Of a stretch of 64,000 nt of DNA, positions 25,537-36,404 are shown one piece after another. How positions within the stretch are numbered: the stretch's first letter is position 1; every line of letters starts with the position of its first letter. Origin of the DNA: Pogonophryne albipinna (lineage: Eukaryota; Chordata; Actinopteri; Perciformes; Artedidraconidae); assembly GCA_028583405.1 (NCBI GenBank), contig CM053256.1, positions 11,172,494 through 11,236,493 on the forward strand. Direction: 5' to 3'. Under the pieces are notes generated by a model, which searched no databases, had not been told where the DNA came from, and saw only the letters and a list, made by a program, of their open reading frames with translations. The position numbers and the translations under genes are program-made.

Positions 25537-26510
25537 ACACAAACAAATATATAAATGTCATACTCCTTACGAGGCTTTTTCTTTTGAGTATGAAATTCAA
25601 ACACCCTGTAAACCTGAACAGTGGCATTAATCAGCTTGATCAACACTTACCTAATTTCTGACCACCATCTTAAATGTGTGTGTTTAATTTTCTTATTAAA
25701 TCTGCAAATTGTTATTTGTAATTAGATGACATTTGTGATATATCCTTTTGTCTGCCATGTTTGCTGAAACGTGTATTATGCTCTTCCTGACAGTTCATTA
25801 AAAATGGCACATTCTGCAGTCCTGTCTCCTGTCCGTCATTCTGACTTAAATCATTTAACAATCTTCATTTATTTGCATTTATTGTATAGTTAGGACATTT
25901 TATTATTATATCATGGTCTTACCAGAATCAATGTTAATACAAAGGTTTAAGGCCCAGACCTTAAGAGAATGGCTTGTGACTACAACTATTACGTCTAGAT
26001 ATTGATGCTTATTTTGTGGGTTTTTCACTCAACATTTTATAACTCCATTACATTTTTGTTCATAAGCCTTTTTCAAAAAACACATTGGTCTCATTCATAA
26101 ATGCTCATTTCACCTTTTAGGCTACAAGCAAAACCAGAACCTTTTAAAATGTCTGTAGCTGAACAACTGCTGTATAAGCAAAACTGGACAATAAAAACAG
26201 CAAACAAATAAAAAAATGTGATTTATTTGAGAGATCTGTATATTTCTGACAATGTTTAATTGTATCCAGTGTTACTCTCGAGGAAATCATTTCCAGATTT
26301 AAACAGTTTGAGGATCCCCCTCTTAGTAGCCTGTGAAGTTTGGAATACGAAAGAAGAAACAAAATATGTCTCGAGGTATGATACATCATAAAGATGTGTT
26401 GTGGATTGTTTGATTATCTCACTAGAACGTGAGTCTTTCTCAATTTCCTAATTTTTCTTGACCACATTTTCTATTAAGAATGAATTTGCTCTAACTATAT
26501 GCACTAGTGA
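25537..26510. other. 3' flank of pentraxin gene 3
   Basis: AT-rich non-coding sequence between the gene 3 stop codon and the large nested transposon stack. No gene, RNA or repeat boundary is visible. Confidence 0.4.
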
Positions 26511-26651
26511 GTCTGAAGCAGTGGCGTAAGAAGGTTGTGATTGGCCCCGGTGCAAATATTGTTTTGGTCCGGGGGTATGTCTGAAAATGTTAAAGTAAAA
26601 TGCTTCAATCTGGTGCACTTTGAGCACACAATTACTAGAGACTATCTAGGG

Positions 26652-28065
26652 CAGGGGTGCCCAACCAGTCGATCGCGATCGACCGGTCAATCGCGGGGAG
26701 ATTCCCAGTCGATCGCGAGATGTATCTAAAAATAGAACAACAATATTCTGTTTTATCGTTAATGTCCTATAACATAATCTTCCTGTGCCAGAATAATGCA
26801 CTTGAACGCATCAAAGCTTTGTGATTGGCCGGCGTGACCCCATGTGTCGGGCGTGGCTGGTGGGCAGTGGGCACTATTTCGCTGACGTTGTCCGTGTCAA
26901 CAGGAGTGACAGTCCGCACACACACAAGACCGCAATTATGGCAGAAGCAAAAGAGCCCAAAATATATAATTTTCACTCCGAGTGGGAGGATGATTATTTT
27001 TGTATCTATTCCAATTCAAAGTGTGGCTTTATCGATGAAGGGTCATTTAGGAGCGGCATTTCAAAACAGAGCACAAACGCTACGAGACGGAATTCCCTCC
27101 TAATTCTGCCCTACGCTCCCAAAAGGGGAGGGGCCTGAAAGGACAGCTAAATGCACACAGTCCATTTTCACCAGGCCCAACAACAAGAGCAAGGCTGCTA
27201 CCAGAGCATCTTATCGTGTCAGTCACGTTCTTGCGAAACACATGAAGTCTTTCAAAGACGGCGAAGTTGTGAAAGAAGCATTCCTGGAGGCTGCCGACGC
27301 GCTTTTTGGGGACAGTAAACAACAACAATAACAGTAGCATTTCAACAGGTTTTTAATATAATAAAAACTCAAGTTGGATACCGTTATTAATCAGCTGTGA
27401 GTTTTAGTTTGTTTGAACTTAGTCATTATAATTATTGTACAAAATGGTATAAGAATGCAAACTTAAATTGATTATAGTCTATTATCAATTCAGGTTAAGA
27501 AACTAGTGTTGCTTGCATCCTATTTTAAAGGCATATCTTTTTATACTCTACTAAAATGCAACAAAAAAGGAATTGATTCTATTAATTTTGTCTTTTTTAT
27601 TGCACTTTGGCAGCAGATTCCTGTGTAGCTTCAGATCTGAGTTGTCTTATTAGTAAGCCTAATTTATACTTTTGTAGCAACACTATTTTTATATAATGAC
27701 AAAGAAAGGGTTCAGCGTCTTTTCTTTTTTTCCTGTGTCATGTGGCAGCACTGTTCAATGTTTCTTGAAAACATTACCCACTGTAGTGACGTGTGAATAA
27801 ACTCCAACTCTGTATCAACAACACTGTTGTGTAACTTCAGTTAAATACTTGTATGTGTGTAGATTAGAAAGAGGTAAAATAAAGGATCTGCAGTATTTTA
27901 TGAGGTATTAATCGTACAAAGGTCAGTTTTATACAAGTAGAAGTGTGTATTTACCTGGTAGTAGGCTGTCAGTAATGGCTACGTCTCTCTATTTGGACTG
28001 GTAGATCTCGGCAGACTGGCAACTTTAAAAGTAGCTCTCGGTTCAAAAAAGGTTGGGCACCCCTG
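26652..28065. mobile_element. hAT-type element of the CAGGGGTGCCCAACC family
   Basis: The ends CAGGGGTGCCCAACC and GGTTGGGCACCCCTG form a 15-bp inverted repeat flanked by ATCTAGGG at 26644-26651 and 28066-28073. The interior has the beginning and a later piece of a transposase-like frame but lacks the catalytic core, so it is a deletion derivative. Confidence 0.9.
26938..27331 (+). pseudogene. hAT transposase remnant (GTF2IRD2/ZBED-like N terminus)
   Basis: ATG at 26938 opens MAEAKEPKIYNFHSEWEDDY, which resembles the start of the Charlie-type hAT transposases also found fused in GTF2IRD2. A shifted frame further on reads SYRVSHVLAKHMKSFKDGE and VVKEAFLEAADALFGD. The zinc-finger segment between them is damaged and the catalytic domain is missing. 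It is not a working transposase. Confidence 0.6.
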
Positions 28066-29327
28066 ATCTAGGGGGTACAACTCTAAAACACCCATATGAA
28101 AAAGATTGGTTTACATTTTAATAATCAAATAAGTATGTGAACATAACCAATAACCTACCATAGCCAATAACACATAAATGTAACTTCGTTTTTTTGTTGT
28201 TCATTCATACAGTATCTTATTTTACCTAGTTAACATTTATTTAGGAATGCAAATTTTTATTTCTCCAGTTTTAAACGATATTTTTGGTTTACTGTCCTAT
28301 AGTAGGCCTATACATTGAAATTATTTGAAACCTGTTTATCCCAATAATTATAAAGGAGTGCCTTGGAAATATGTGTTTACATAAATTGTGATCAAAACGT
28401 TTGAGACCCACTGAGATCACTTAGACTAAAGTTATATCTAAACACTCAGAGTCCTTTACCTCACCGAGATGTAGTTATCAGCCTCTCAGTCTGTCAGAGC
28501 TCCCTTCCACCTTTGTTGTAGAAACATCTTCTTCTTATATCCGTTAGCGCAGCTAGCACCAGGTGCTAATAACAACAGCGCTGTGGAACCTCGCTCCCAC
28601 GCTCACTCGCACTTTGGCTGTGAGCTGCGGTTGCCAGATAAGCCAACATCCCCCACTTTCATCACTTACAGCGCCCATCGTACAGGGCAAATGAAAAGTG
28701 TAACCGGGGTGAAAAGGGTGTTACATTTACTTAATTATGAATGTTGTTACATCAAGGCTGAAAATCAGGATGCGCACCAACGGTCAAAAATGTTTTTCCC
28801 CCTCTCAGAGCTGCCAGCGCAGCGCCCTCCCCCCAGATCTGGCGCCCTAGGCGAACATCTATAACGCCAATGCTAAGGACCGGCCCTGCATGAAAGGGAG
28901 CAAGGTCATTGGACAGACAAATTAGAAATTAATTTAGGTTGCTTTGTTACTTTGAAGACTGCGTGAACCGGTCAATGCCATTGGGGCCCCAAAACAATTG
29001 TTTTGCCCTGGCTGGCTCTGGGCCCCGGTGCGTTGCACCGGCTGCATCGTCGATAGTTACGCCACTGGTCTGAAGGTAGGGTTGCCAACCGTCCCGTATT
29101 AGCCGGGACACCCCGTATTTGAGCCAAAAGGGGCGTGTCCCGTACGGGACTTTGTTTGTCCCGGACTACCGTGTAAAGGGAAAAATAAAAAATATGTTTC
29201 TGTTTGCGCGCAATGCAGTGTGTCTGGCTGCGTGCTTGTGTGTTTGTGTGCTGTATAAAAAAGGGCGCTAGGACCGCTCAGTTGACAGGGAAGGCACAAT
29301 GTTCGCACGTGTGTGTGTCTGTTGCGG

Positions 29328-31452
29328 CTTTCACACCAGCGCTTTTCCCTTTCTAGCTCCGAGCTAGAGCTTTTCTGGTTCAGCTCCGGTTTCCCTTTTC
29401 TGCTCCCGCTCTGTTCACACCGCCCAGAGCTGCCGCTCCTGCGTCATGACGTCACCGTTTACATCGCTGATTTGCTCCCCAACGGCGTTACGGCGCTCAC
29501 AACAACAACAACAACAGGGAACTGCGTCTTGTCGATGATCGTGTTGCTTTTAATCACACGAAGCCAGATTAAATTAAATAACGACTTCTCCAACCTTATG
29601 CTTTTCTCCAGAGTGCCGTGGTTCATTGTTTATTAATGTGTTTCTGCGGCATTTACCGACCGCTGCAGTGTTGGCTGCTCTTCCACGGGAGTTTATTCTC
29701 CCGTTAGCTCCCACTGCAGCGGCCGCTGTAAAGTATTCACTGTCCGACTCACACAAGCAGCTGATACATATACCCAGTTCCCCTTAAGTGAATGTGTGTC
29801 AGTCTGAATTGACGCTGTCTGGTATCACAACGCTGTTATGAAAGTTTCTCTGGTATAAAATAGGTGATGTTAGCATAGCAACCGAAGCTAAACTGACTAC
29901 TTGCTATTGCTATCCTATTGTGGCATAAACCGTTTTCTACAGGCACATTTTACCGGCGTATTTTTATTATGATTCTACTTGTGATAGTCGGACATGACAA
30001 CCTGTGCAGCCCATGTATTGATTCCATCCGATAGCTGCTATAATACAAAACAAAACGTCTGCCTCTCTCCACAATGATCAATAACAGTGAACGGATGGTC
30101 AAAGTAAGGTACAAATAAACAGAATCACACGAAGCCTGGTTAGTGTTGCCTGACTTTATAAAGTGTGTTTATAAGCACTACTGCTAGTAGGCAGCAGCGA
30201 CGTGCAGTCAGGGGAGGCAGGGGAGGCAGAGCCTCACCTGTCATACTCCAATGTAACGGAAAAACAACTAAAGAAAAACTAAATAGTAATAATAATAAAA
30301 TGTCTCCACTGATCTGTGTTGTAAGTGTGATTTCTGTATGATTCCAATCGCTTTTTATAGTCAAAATCAGCAAATTGGCCGAGCTCCGCTACAACTACAT
30401 GGGAGTGAGGCAGGGACGAGCTCTGCCTCACGTAAGCCCACAGTAACTGGCTGGAGCGCGGGCACTAATGTAGCGCGGGCACTTATTTTGTGAGCGCGCT
30501 CAAGCCAGTTACTGTGGGGTGAGGTGAGGCACAGATGAGCTCTGCCTCACCTCAGAATGCGTCACCCCACAGAAACTGTCTGTAAAGCGGGCCCTCAGCA
30601 CATGCCTGCACCATCTCACTGTATGTCACCAATGTAATGTTTGTAGATCCCTTTATTACATTTATCCTCGCCATCCATAGTCTCTAAATAACTTATTTCA
30701 CGTATATATTATATTTAGACTCGCTGGTCTCATCATACAACGGCAATGAAAAAAGCACCAGGAGAGGCAGCCATAACCTCTGCCGCACTGAAGGGGGCGC
30801 AAGTGAGCCCACAGGTTCTTGTTGCTACTGTTATTCTACGCAGAGACGGTAGACACGAACAACAAACTAGACTTTTGAAACTAGAGGAAGATAAGGAGGA
30901 CTTTTACAAAAATGTAATGGAGATTGTTGTCCAGAAGGATAGCATGGACTTCATCTTCAAGTCAAGGTAAGACCACAATTGTAATGAACATGGTATCTTA
31001 CTAAGAAAGAACAATCCAATATTTAGATTTTGGGAATCCTTTTGTTGAACAGTCTGTTTAAAATGAATCGAATCATCAGACTAAAAAAGCTTTTGAAAAT
31101 AACCGAACATTTCGATTAAGGTCAAAATATAATATTTGTAAATCTGACTCTGAAAGAGTCAGTGCCTCACCAGCCATGAACCTCACCGCATGTCACTGGT
31201 AGGCAGGCATGACAGTCGACCCATGTTCAGGGGAGGTGGGTTTAGTTTCCTGCACGCCTCGACGTAAGAGAGATGTAAGCGACGCCACCTCTTAGCTCCG
31301 AAGCTCTTGCCTCTAGACCGACAATTTTTTGGAGCTGGAAGTGAACCGGATTCCGGAGCTAAGAGGCGGCGCCGCTGCGGTGTGAACAGAAAAAAACGGC
31401 TCTTTTCAGGCTCCAGCTCCGAGCCGGAGGTGAAAACGCGTTGGTGTGAAAG
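29328..31452. mobile_element. TIR element with CTTTCACACC ends
   Basis: CTTTCACACCAGCGC on the left and GCGTTGGTGTGAAAG on the right are near-perfect inverted repeats. They are backed by subterminal GAGCT/CTCCG-rich inverted stretches and by GTTCACACCG against CGGTGTGAAC. No target duplication could be fixed, so the superfamily is unassigned. It carries a hAT at 30195-31198. Confidence 0.65.
30195..31198. mobile_element. hAT-type element of the CAGYGACRTGC family (1004 bp)
   Basis: The ends CAGCGACGTGCAGT and ACCGCATGTCACTG are imperfect inverted repeats flanked by GTAGGCAG at 30187-30194 and 31199-31206. A short open frame at 30746-30970 has charged, helix-rich character (LLKLEEDKEDFYKNVMEIV) and may be a scrap of a coding sequence. 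Confidence 0.85.
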
Positions 31453-31533
31453 GGGTGTGAGATTTCCTCCGGTGGGCCGCGGCGCGGCATCATTGTTTGT
31501 GTGGCATGTCAGCCTGTTCAGTCGTGTGGGAAA

Positions 31534-31651
31534 ATGAGCGCTGCCGGTGGAGGAGGTGATAATGAAAGAGGAGAAGAGAGAGAGGATGTGGTTCTGGGCC
31601 CTGGCCCTTCTAAAAAGAAAATACTTGTGTCTTACAACAAACGGAAGAAAA
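31534..31651 (+). pseudogene. possible N terminus of the outer hAT's own protein
   Basis: ATG at 31534 opens MSAAGGGGDNERGEE. After a small frameshift it continues GPGPSKKKILVSYNKRKK and stops just before the DIRS insertion. It looks like a disordered basic start of a transposase. The identification is by position and composition only. Confidence 0.35.
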
Positions 31652-31728
31652 ACACAGTTGGGTAAAGCCCGTGAGTGGAGATCTGAGGTTACCTACTGTA
31701 ACCCAGCTTCTATGAGTAAATGGCGCAG

Positions 31729-31874
31729 CCCTCTAAGGCTATCGCTATTGGGTTATCCCTCTGCGCCCCCGCGCAGCACTGAAACACTTGTAGTCCACGC
31801 CCACCCGCTAGGTGGGCCCCACCCTCGGGCCTCCTTCCGGTATAAATAGGAAGAGAGCCCGGCAATCTGCTCCC
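31729..31874. repeat. DIRS 2 inverted terminal repeat, left
   Basis: Reverse complement of 37912-38057 over 146 bp. It contains CGGTATAAATAGG, a TATA-like promoter for the element. Confidence 0.9.
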
Positions 31875-31924
31875 ATACAATATAACTTTTCTTCAGCTAT
31901 TCGTAGAGCCAGTGGGGCCCAACG

Positions 31925-32028
31925 CTTAGAGGGCTGCTCCATTTACTCATAGAAGCTGGGTTACAGTAGGTAACCTCAGTTCTATTTCGTATATGGCTTC
32001 GCCCTCTAAGGCTATCGCTATTGGGTTA
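31925..32028. repeat. DIRS 2 internal complementary region
   Basis: 31925-31979 is the reverse complement of the left outer end 31683-31737 (55 nt, one mismatch seen). 31977-32028 is the reverse complement of the right outer end 38031-38082 (52 nt). The two arms share the trinucleotide CAG, corresponding to the CTG at both tips of the element. This is the arrangement used in the DIRS circular-intermediate model. Confidence 0.88.
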
Positions 32029-32329
32029 AGGGCGAAGCATGATGTAGTCTGCGCCCCACTGGGTCGACCCGGCGCTAGAAGCACAGACACACCTGCTCAA
32101 TAACACCCCCCTGCCTGTTGTGCCATGCGTAATGGCGCATCACCGTCCCTGGAACATAGCAAAACATGTCTATCTTCCCGACGGGGTGAAGGCTGGGAAC
32201 AATACATACCGGCCGCTGTGAGAAAGTAGAGACGAAGGTCCCACCTTGTCCTGCGATCATAGAGGGGGAACATCCGCTCTCTCCGTGTTAGACAGGTAGG
32301 AGAGCGCTCAGCTGGATCCCTGACGTCAC

Positions 32330-32800
32330 TCACTCCGACAGGACACCCAGTACAGGGTGTGTCAGAGAGGAAAGGGGGACATCCCTCAAATAAAAATGAA
32401 TATATGAACAGGGGGAAGACCAAGATGCAGCCGTGCAAATATCTTCCACTGACATTCCTCCGTGCAAAGCCGTGGAGGAGGAAATTCCTCTGGTGGAGTG
32501 CGCATTAATGTTCTCCGGGGGCTCCACCCCAGAGGAGACATATGCCTGCGACACAGCCTCACACAGCCAGTGTGACAGCCGTTTGTGCAGACAGAGGTTG
32601 CCCGATCGAGCGCTCTCTATATAGTGCACAAACAGGCGCTGAGAACGGCGCCAGGCCGCCGTGCGCGCCACATAGCAAGACAGCGCGCGCACAGGACAGA
32701 GGAGATGAGACGTGGCTTCTTCCTCCGACCTGTAAGGAGGGGGGAATAAGCCAGCCAGGGTGATCACTCTTGACCAAAGGGTTGTGATGACCTTAGGCAT
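32330..32800 (-). CDS. DIRS 2 tyrosine recombinase, C-terminal part
   Basis: The open frame of 156 codons reads VRALSCYVARTAAWRRSQ, LSHWLCEAVSQAYVSSGVEP, NAHSTRGISSSTAL and VEDICTAASWSSPCSYIHFY. The HSTR segment is the His-x-x-Arg catalytic pair and the Tyr of HFYLRDV the nucleophile position. It would cut and join the circular DNA at the target. The N-terminal catalytic Arg region lies upstream in a disturbed stretch, so the enzyme is incomplete as an open frame. Confidence 0.75.
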   Translation of the reverse strand: MPKVITTLWSRVITLAGLFPPPYRSEEEATSHLLCPVRALSCYVARTAAWRRSQRLFVHYIESARSGNLCLHKRLSHWLCEAVSQAYVSSGVEPPENINAHSTRGISSSTALHGGMSVEDICTAASWSSPCSYIHFYLRDVPLSSLTHPVLGVLSE

Positions 32801-33269
32801 GAAGCCGGGTTAGGGCGTAAAACAGCTGAACTGCCATCTCCTTGGATCCGGAGAGCTGACGGAGCCACAGAGAGAGCAGACAAATCACTCACCCTTTTCT
32901 CTGATAGAGCCAACAGCAGAACTACTTTGGCTGAACACAGTTTAAGGGGAACCTGATCAGGTTCAAATGGGGCTTTGCTTTAGTGCACGTAACACCAAAG
33001 CCAAATCCCACTGAAGCGCCAGTGTGCGTGACACAGGTCTGAGTCTCCATACTCCTCGCATACAACGGCTGCTGCGTTCTGCGAGCCCCTCAGTTAAATT
33101 TGCCGGGAGTATACATTGCTCTGATGGAGAGCAACGTGTGTGCGTGCCCAGAACAGCAGCCGTCCTGGCTGCATTTAGAAGCTGCGCAGATCGTACTCCT
33201 CCCTGGCGATTGAGGTAGGCTGCTTCCATAGCCGTGGCTTCTCTGTTATGTGCCGTAATGGTCGTCATT

Positions 33270-33600
33270 GTGACGAGCCACGCCATCGCCGCCGCTGCCC
33301 GTGAGGCAAAAGGGCTGCGAGGGAGTTTCCACACACTGCATTTCACTCCGTCTCTCATCATGAGGCGCGTACACGCCCAGAGGATGAGAGGTGTGTGTAT
33401 GCTGTCCACACGAGGCGTTATAACGGTGCTCGTGGATTTATTATGACCGTGTGTAGGAGGCATATCTGGGACAGAGGAATGCCGCGAGCTCTGCAGTCTA
33501 TAAACCAATAGGTTAAAACAGCAGGCTTCTGCAGCGAATGAACCACCTCTGGAGTGTCCCCCTGTTGGAAGAGACCCAGGGGAATCCCCACGTGACCAGC
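33270..33600 (-). repeat. internal duplication in DIRS 2, copy 1
   Basis: Shares long stretches with 34480-34530 plus 35919-36250, for example CTGCATTTCACTCCG, CTCATCATGAGGCGCGTACA and GACCGTGTGTAGG. It sits inside the reverse transcriptase/recombinase interval where RNase H sequence would be expected. Confidence 0.75.
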
Positions 33601-34564
33601 TGACGCCAACGCTGAGCAGCTGTGTCACGGAGAGGGCTGTGTGGGTTGTGACACGTCGGAGGGGAGCTGTCAGTTTCTCCACTCGCTGCCGCGAGAGCCG
33701 CGCTCTGCTGCTGGCTGAGTTTAATTCCACTCCAGATAAACGTTTGTCTGAGAGGGAAGAGGACAGCTCTTCTTCCAATTTATTATGAAACCCAGGCTTT
33801 GACAGATGCGATACGAGATGTACCGTCTGTAAAGCGACTTCCTCCCTGGAGCGAGCCAGCAAATAGCAGGTCGTCCAGAGGAAACCACATTCTCATCCCT
33901 CCTCTGTGTAGCGGCTCCAGCCTTCTCGACACAAAAAATGGGAGGAGCCAGGAAATATCCGAACGGCAGACGATTGTCTGGTCTGATATTCCTTAAAATG
34001 AGAAAACGCAGGAATTTCCTGTGTTTCGGGATGAGGGGTACGTTGAAGTATGCATCCTTCAGGTGGAAGTAAACCAGCCGTCCTGGTGAACACATTCCAG
34101 CCCTGTTTGATCGTCAGCATGTGGAATACTGACAGATCGAGGATGTCTCATTGCCCCAGTCTTTTTCGGGATTAGAAAATAACGGAAGTGAAAACCCCTG
34201 ATTTTCCTCCCTTTGAGGAACCCTGGAAATATCCTCTTTCAACAGGAGTTCCAGCGGCTCGGATTGGAGCGCAAGACATAGCTTCTGGGAGGACAGGAGT
34301 GTTTCCTGTATCCCATTGAACTGTGGGGGGGGGAGAGGCGAACTGCAGGGTGTACCCTCTGCTGATCAGCCTGCTCATCCCTCTGTCCATCAGGCACACG
34401 CGCTGCCACTCCGAGAAACACTCTGAGCGCGGGCGCACATGCTCGAGATGTGTTGTGGTCGTCATGACGACGTGCCACGCCAGAGCCCTCGCCGCCGCTG
34501 CCCGTGAGGCAACCCAAGGTGGGCCTAGATCAGTGACCACCAACTGGCGGCCCGCGGGCCACAT
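33600..34564 (-). pseudogene. DIRS 2 reverse transcriptase
   Basis: Reading down the minus strand, the blocks are ASRAAAARALAWHVVMTTTT, CFSEWQRVCLMDRGMSR, then a shifted frame with PGRLVYFHLKDAYFNVPLIP (palm motif A Asp), RPDNRLPFGYFLAPPIFCVE (motif B), and after more damage LARSREEVALQTVHLVSHLS with a GVELNSASSRARLS connection. The catalytic DD block is not intact in one frame. Order and wording are those of fish DIRS polymerases. Several frameshifts make it a pseudogene. Confidence 0.75.
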
Positions 34565-35918
34565 CCGGCCCGCCAGACATTCTCATCCGGCCCGCACGAC
34601 GGGGGTGACTGTGGCGTTGGCGGAGTGGTTACTGCGTTCGCCCCCCACCCATTTTTTTTTTACAACGTCTCGTGAGTAAGGTGCAGTACCGGAGTCCAAC
34701 AGAGAGGCAGCAGCTGCGGGACAGTAGACTGCGTACTGCGAAACCTTCCCTTCCTTGAAGAAGAAGAAGTGATCCTTCGTTGTGAAGAGTCTGCTTTGTG
34801 CGCTCCGCACCACAGCAGCAGCCCCGCTGCGACAGAGTCCAACAGAGAGGCAGGAGCTGCGGGACAGTAGCCTATAAGCAGGGTTGGGTTGTAACGGAAT
34901 ATATGTAACGGCGTTACGTAATCAGAATACAAAAATCAAGTAGGCTAACTGTATTCAGCTGGCGTTACATTTGAAAAACGAGTAATCTGATTACAGTTAC
35001 TTTCGTAAACCTGAAGTGAATACATTTTGGAATACTTATTAGAATTATTGGTGGAAAAGTTTCCTCACAAAATGTAATATTCATTACCGGCAGAACTGTG
35101 TGCACACTGCACAGCGCTGCAGCATGTCTGTGAGCGAGAGAGAGATGCAGCGTGTCTGTGAGGCCCCGCCCCCGCACGCAGATGAGAGAGAGATCTCTTT
35201 TAAAATATATTGAAAGTTAGAAACGGAGATGGTTAGATAAAATGTGCAAGATAACGTTGATGTAGCATTTCTTTATTGTCGAAATGATGACATTTATAAC
35301 GGGATCAAATCAAAGTGAATGGCCTGCTGCTGCTGAATGCATAGGGCAAGTGACTGGAACAAGTTTTAAAAGTTATTACATCGTTTCAGATAATAATAAA
35401 AATGATAATTCATTCTATTTAGGGGCGCCTTTCAAAGCACCCAAGGACACCTTACAATTCATAACATATTCTAAGGAAAGGTTTACAGTAGGAGAATGCA
35501 GTCCGGGTGATGTTTTTTATGTGTGGTGCAGATGAGAGAGCTGTCCAGAATGACACCAAGATGTTGTGTTTGAGTTCTTGATAAGCCATTAAAACAGTAA
35601 AACAAGTGTCTCCTGTTCACCAAAACATACCCATCTGTTATGGAAAAAGAAAGTATTCCAAAAGTATTCTAAAACCTGAACACGTTACTTTTATAAGACA
35701 CATAACTGTAACTGTATTCTGATTACTTTCAGAGCATGTATTCAGTAATCAGTAACTGATTACATTTACAAAGTAACCCTCCCAACCCTGCCTAGAAGTG
35801 ATCCTTCGTTAGCGTGAAGAGTCTGCTAAGCTTTATGCAGTACCTGTACCCCCCCGGCCCGCGATAGTGTCTATTGGATACATTTTGGCCCTTGGACAAA
35901 TGTAGTTGGTGATCCCTG
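34531..35918. mobile_element. hAT-type element with CAGTGACCACCAACT end (1388 bp with insert)
   Basis: CAGTGACCACCAACT on the left and AGTTGGTGATCCCTG on the right are imperfect inverted repeats flanked by GCCTAGAT at 34523-34530 and 35919-35926. GCGGCCCGC/GGCCCGC-rich subterminal sequence is typical of this family. It contains another hAT at 34879-35790. Confidence 0.87.
34879..35790. mobile_element. hAT-type element of the CAGGGTTGGG family, second copy (912 bp)
   Basis: The ends CAGGGTTGGG and CCCAACCCTG are flanked by CCTATAAG (34871-34878) and CCTAGAAG (35791-35798), one mismatch. It is in the opposite orientation to the copy at 8288-9372 and has the same terminal GTAACGG and GTAATCAG motifs. 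Confidence 0.87.
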
Positions 35919-36404
35919 GCCTAGATCGAAAGGGCTGTGAGGAGGCCTCCACACGCTGCATTTCACTCCGACTCTCATCATGAGGCGCGTACACGCTCAG
36001 CGGATGAGTGGAGGTGTGTGCAGTGACATCCACATGAGGCATTACCATGGCGCTCATGGGCTTATTGTGACCGTGTGTAGGTGGCGTATCTCGGACAGAG
36101 GAGTGCCGCGAGGTCTGTGGTTTAATAACCGAAAAGTCATAACCACCAGGCCTCTGCAGCGAACCCTGCTGCCTACTAATCAACAGATTGGAGGCAGCTG
36201 GCGTAGTTACCGCGCTCTGCAGCTTATTAATCGATAGATTAAGGCAGGCTTTTGTAACGAACCCTGCTGGCTATTAACCGATAGGTCATAGGCAGCTGGT
36301 TCACCCAGAGTGGGGGATATGTGAAACACATTTGAAACTGATGATTCAGACAACATGTTGGGAAATAAGCTTCTTTTATTTTCATCACACTGCCTCCCAA
36401 CCCG

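Larger units (their letters stand above)
26519..29067. mobile_element. hAT-type element of the CAGTGGCGTAA family (2549 bp with insert)
   Basis: The ends CAGTGGCGTAA and TTACGCCACTG are flanked by GTCTGAAG at 26511-26518 and 29068-29075. It carries a second hAT inside (26652-28065); without it the element is about 1.1 kb. No transposase of its own is visible. Confidence 0.88.
34480..36250 (-). repeat. internal duplication in DIRS 2, copy 2 (split by hAT)
   Basis: The second copy of the segment at 33270-33600. It is cut into 34480-34530 and 35919-36250 by the hAT at 34531-35918. It lies between gag and reverse transcriptase. Confidence 0.7.

Noticed and set aside
29328..31452. 8-bp target duplication for the CTTTCACACC element
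   Set aside because: Flanks TGTTGCGG and GGGTGTGA do not match. The superfamily is left open rather than calling it hAT.
33024..33446. Plus-strand open frames in the DIRS 2 region (also 36332-36757, 36706-37082, 37334-37745)
   Set aside because: They are antisense to the GC-rich gag, polymerase and recombinase frames on the minus strand.
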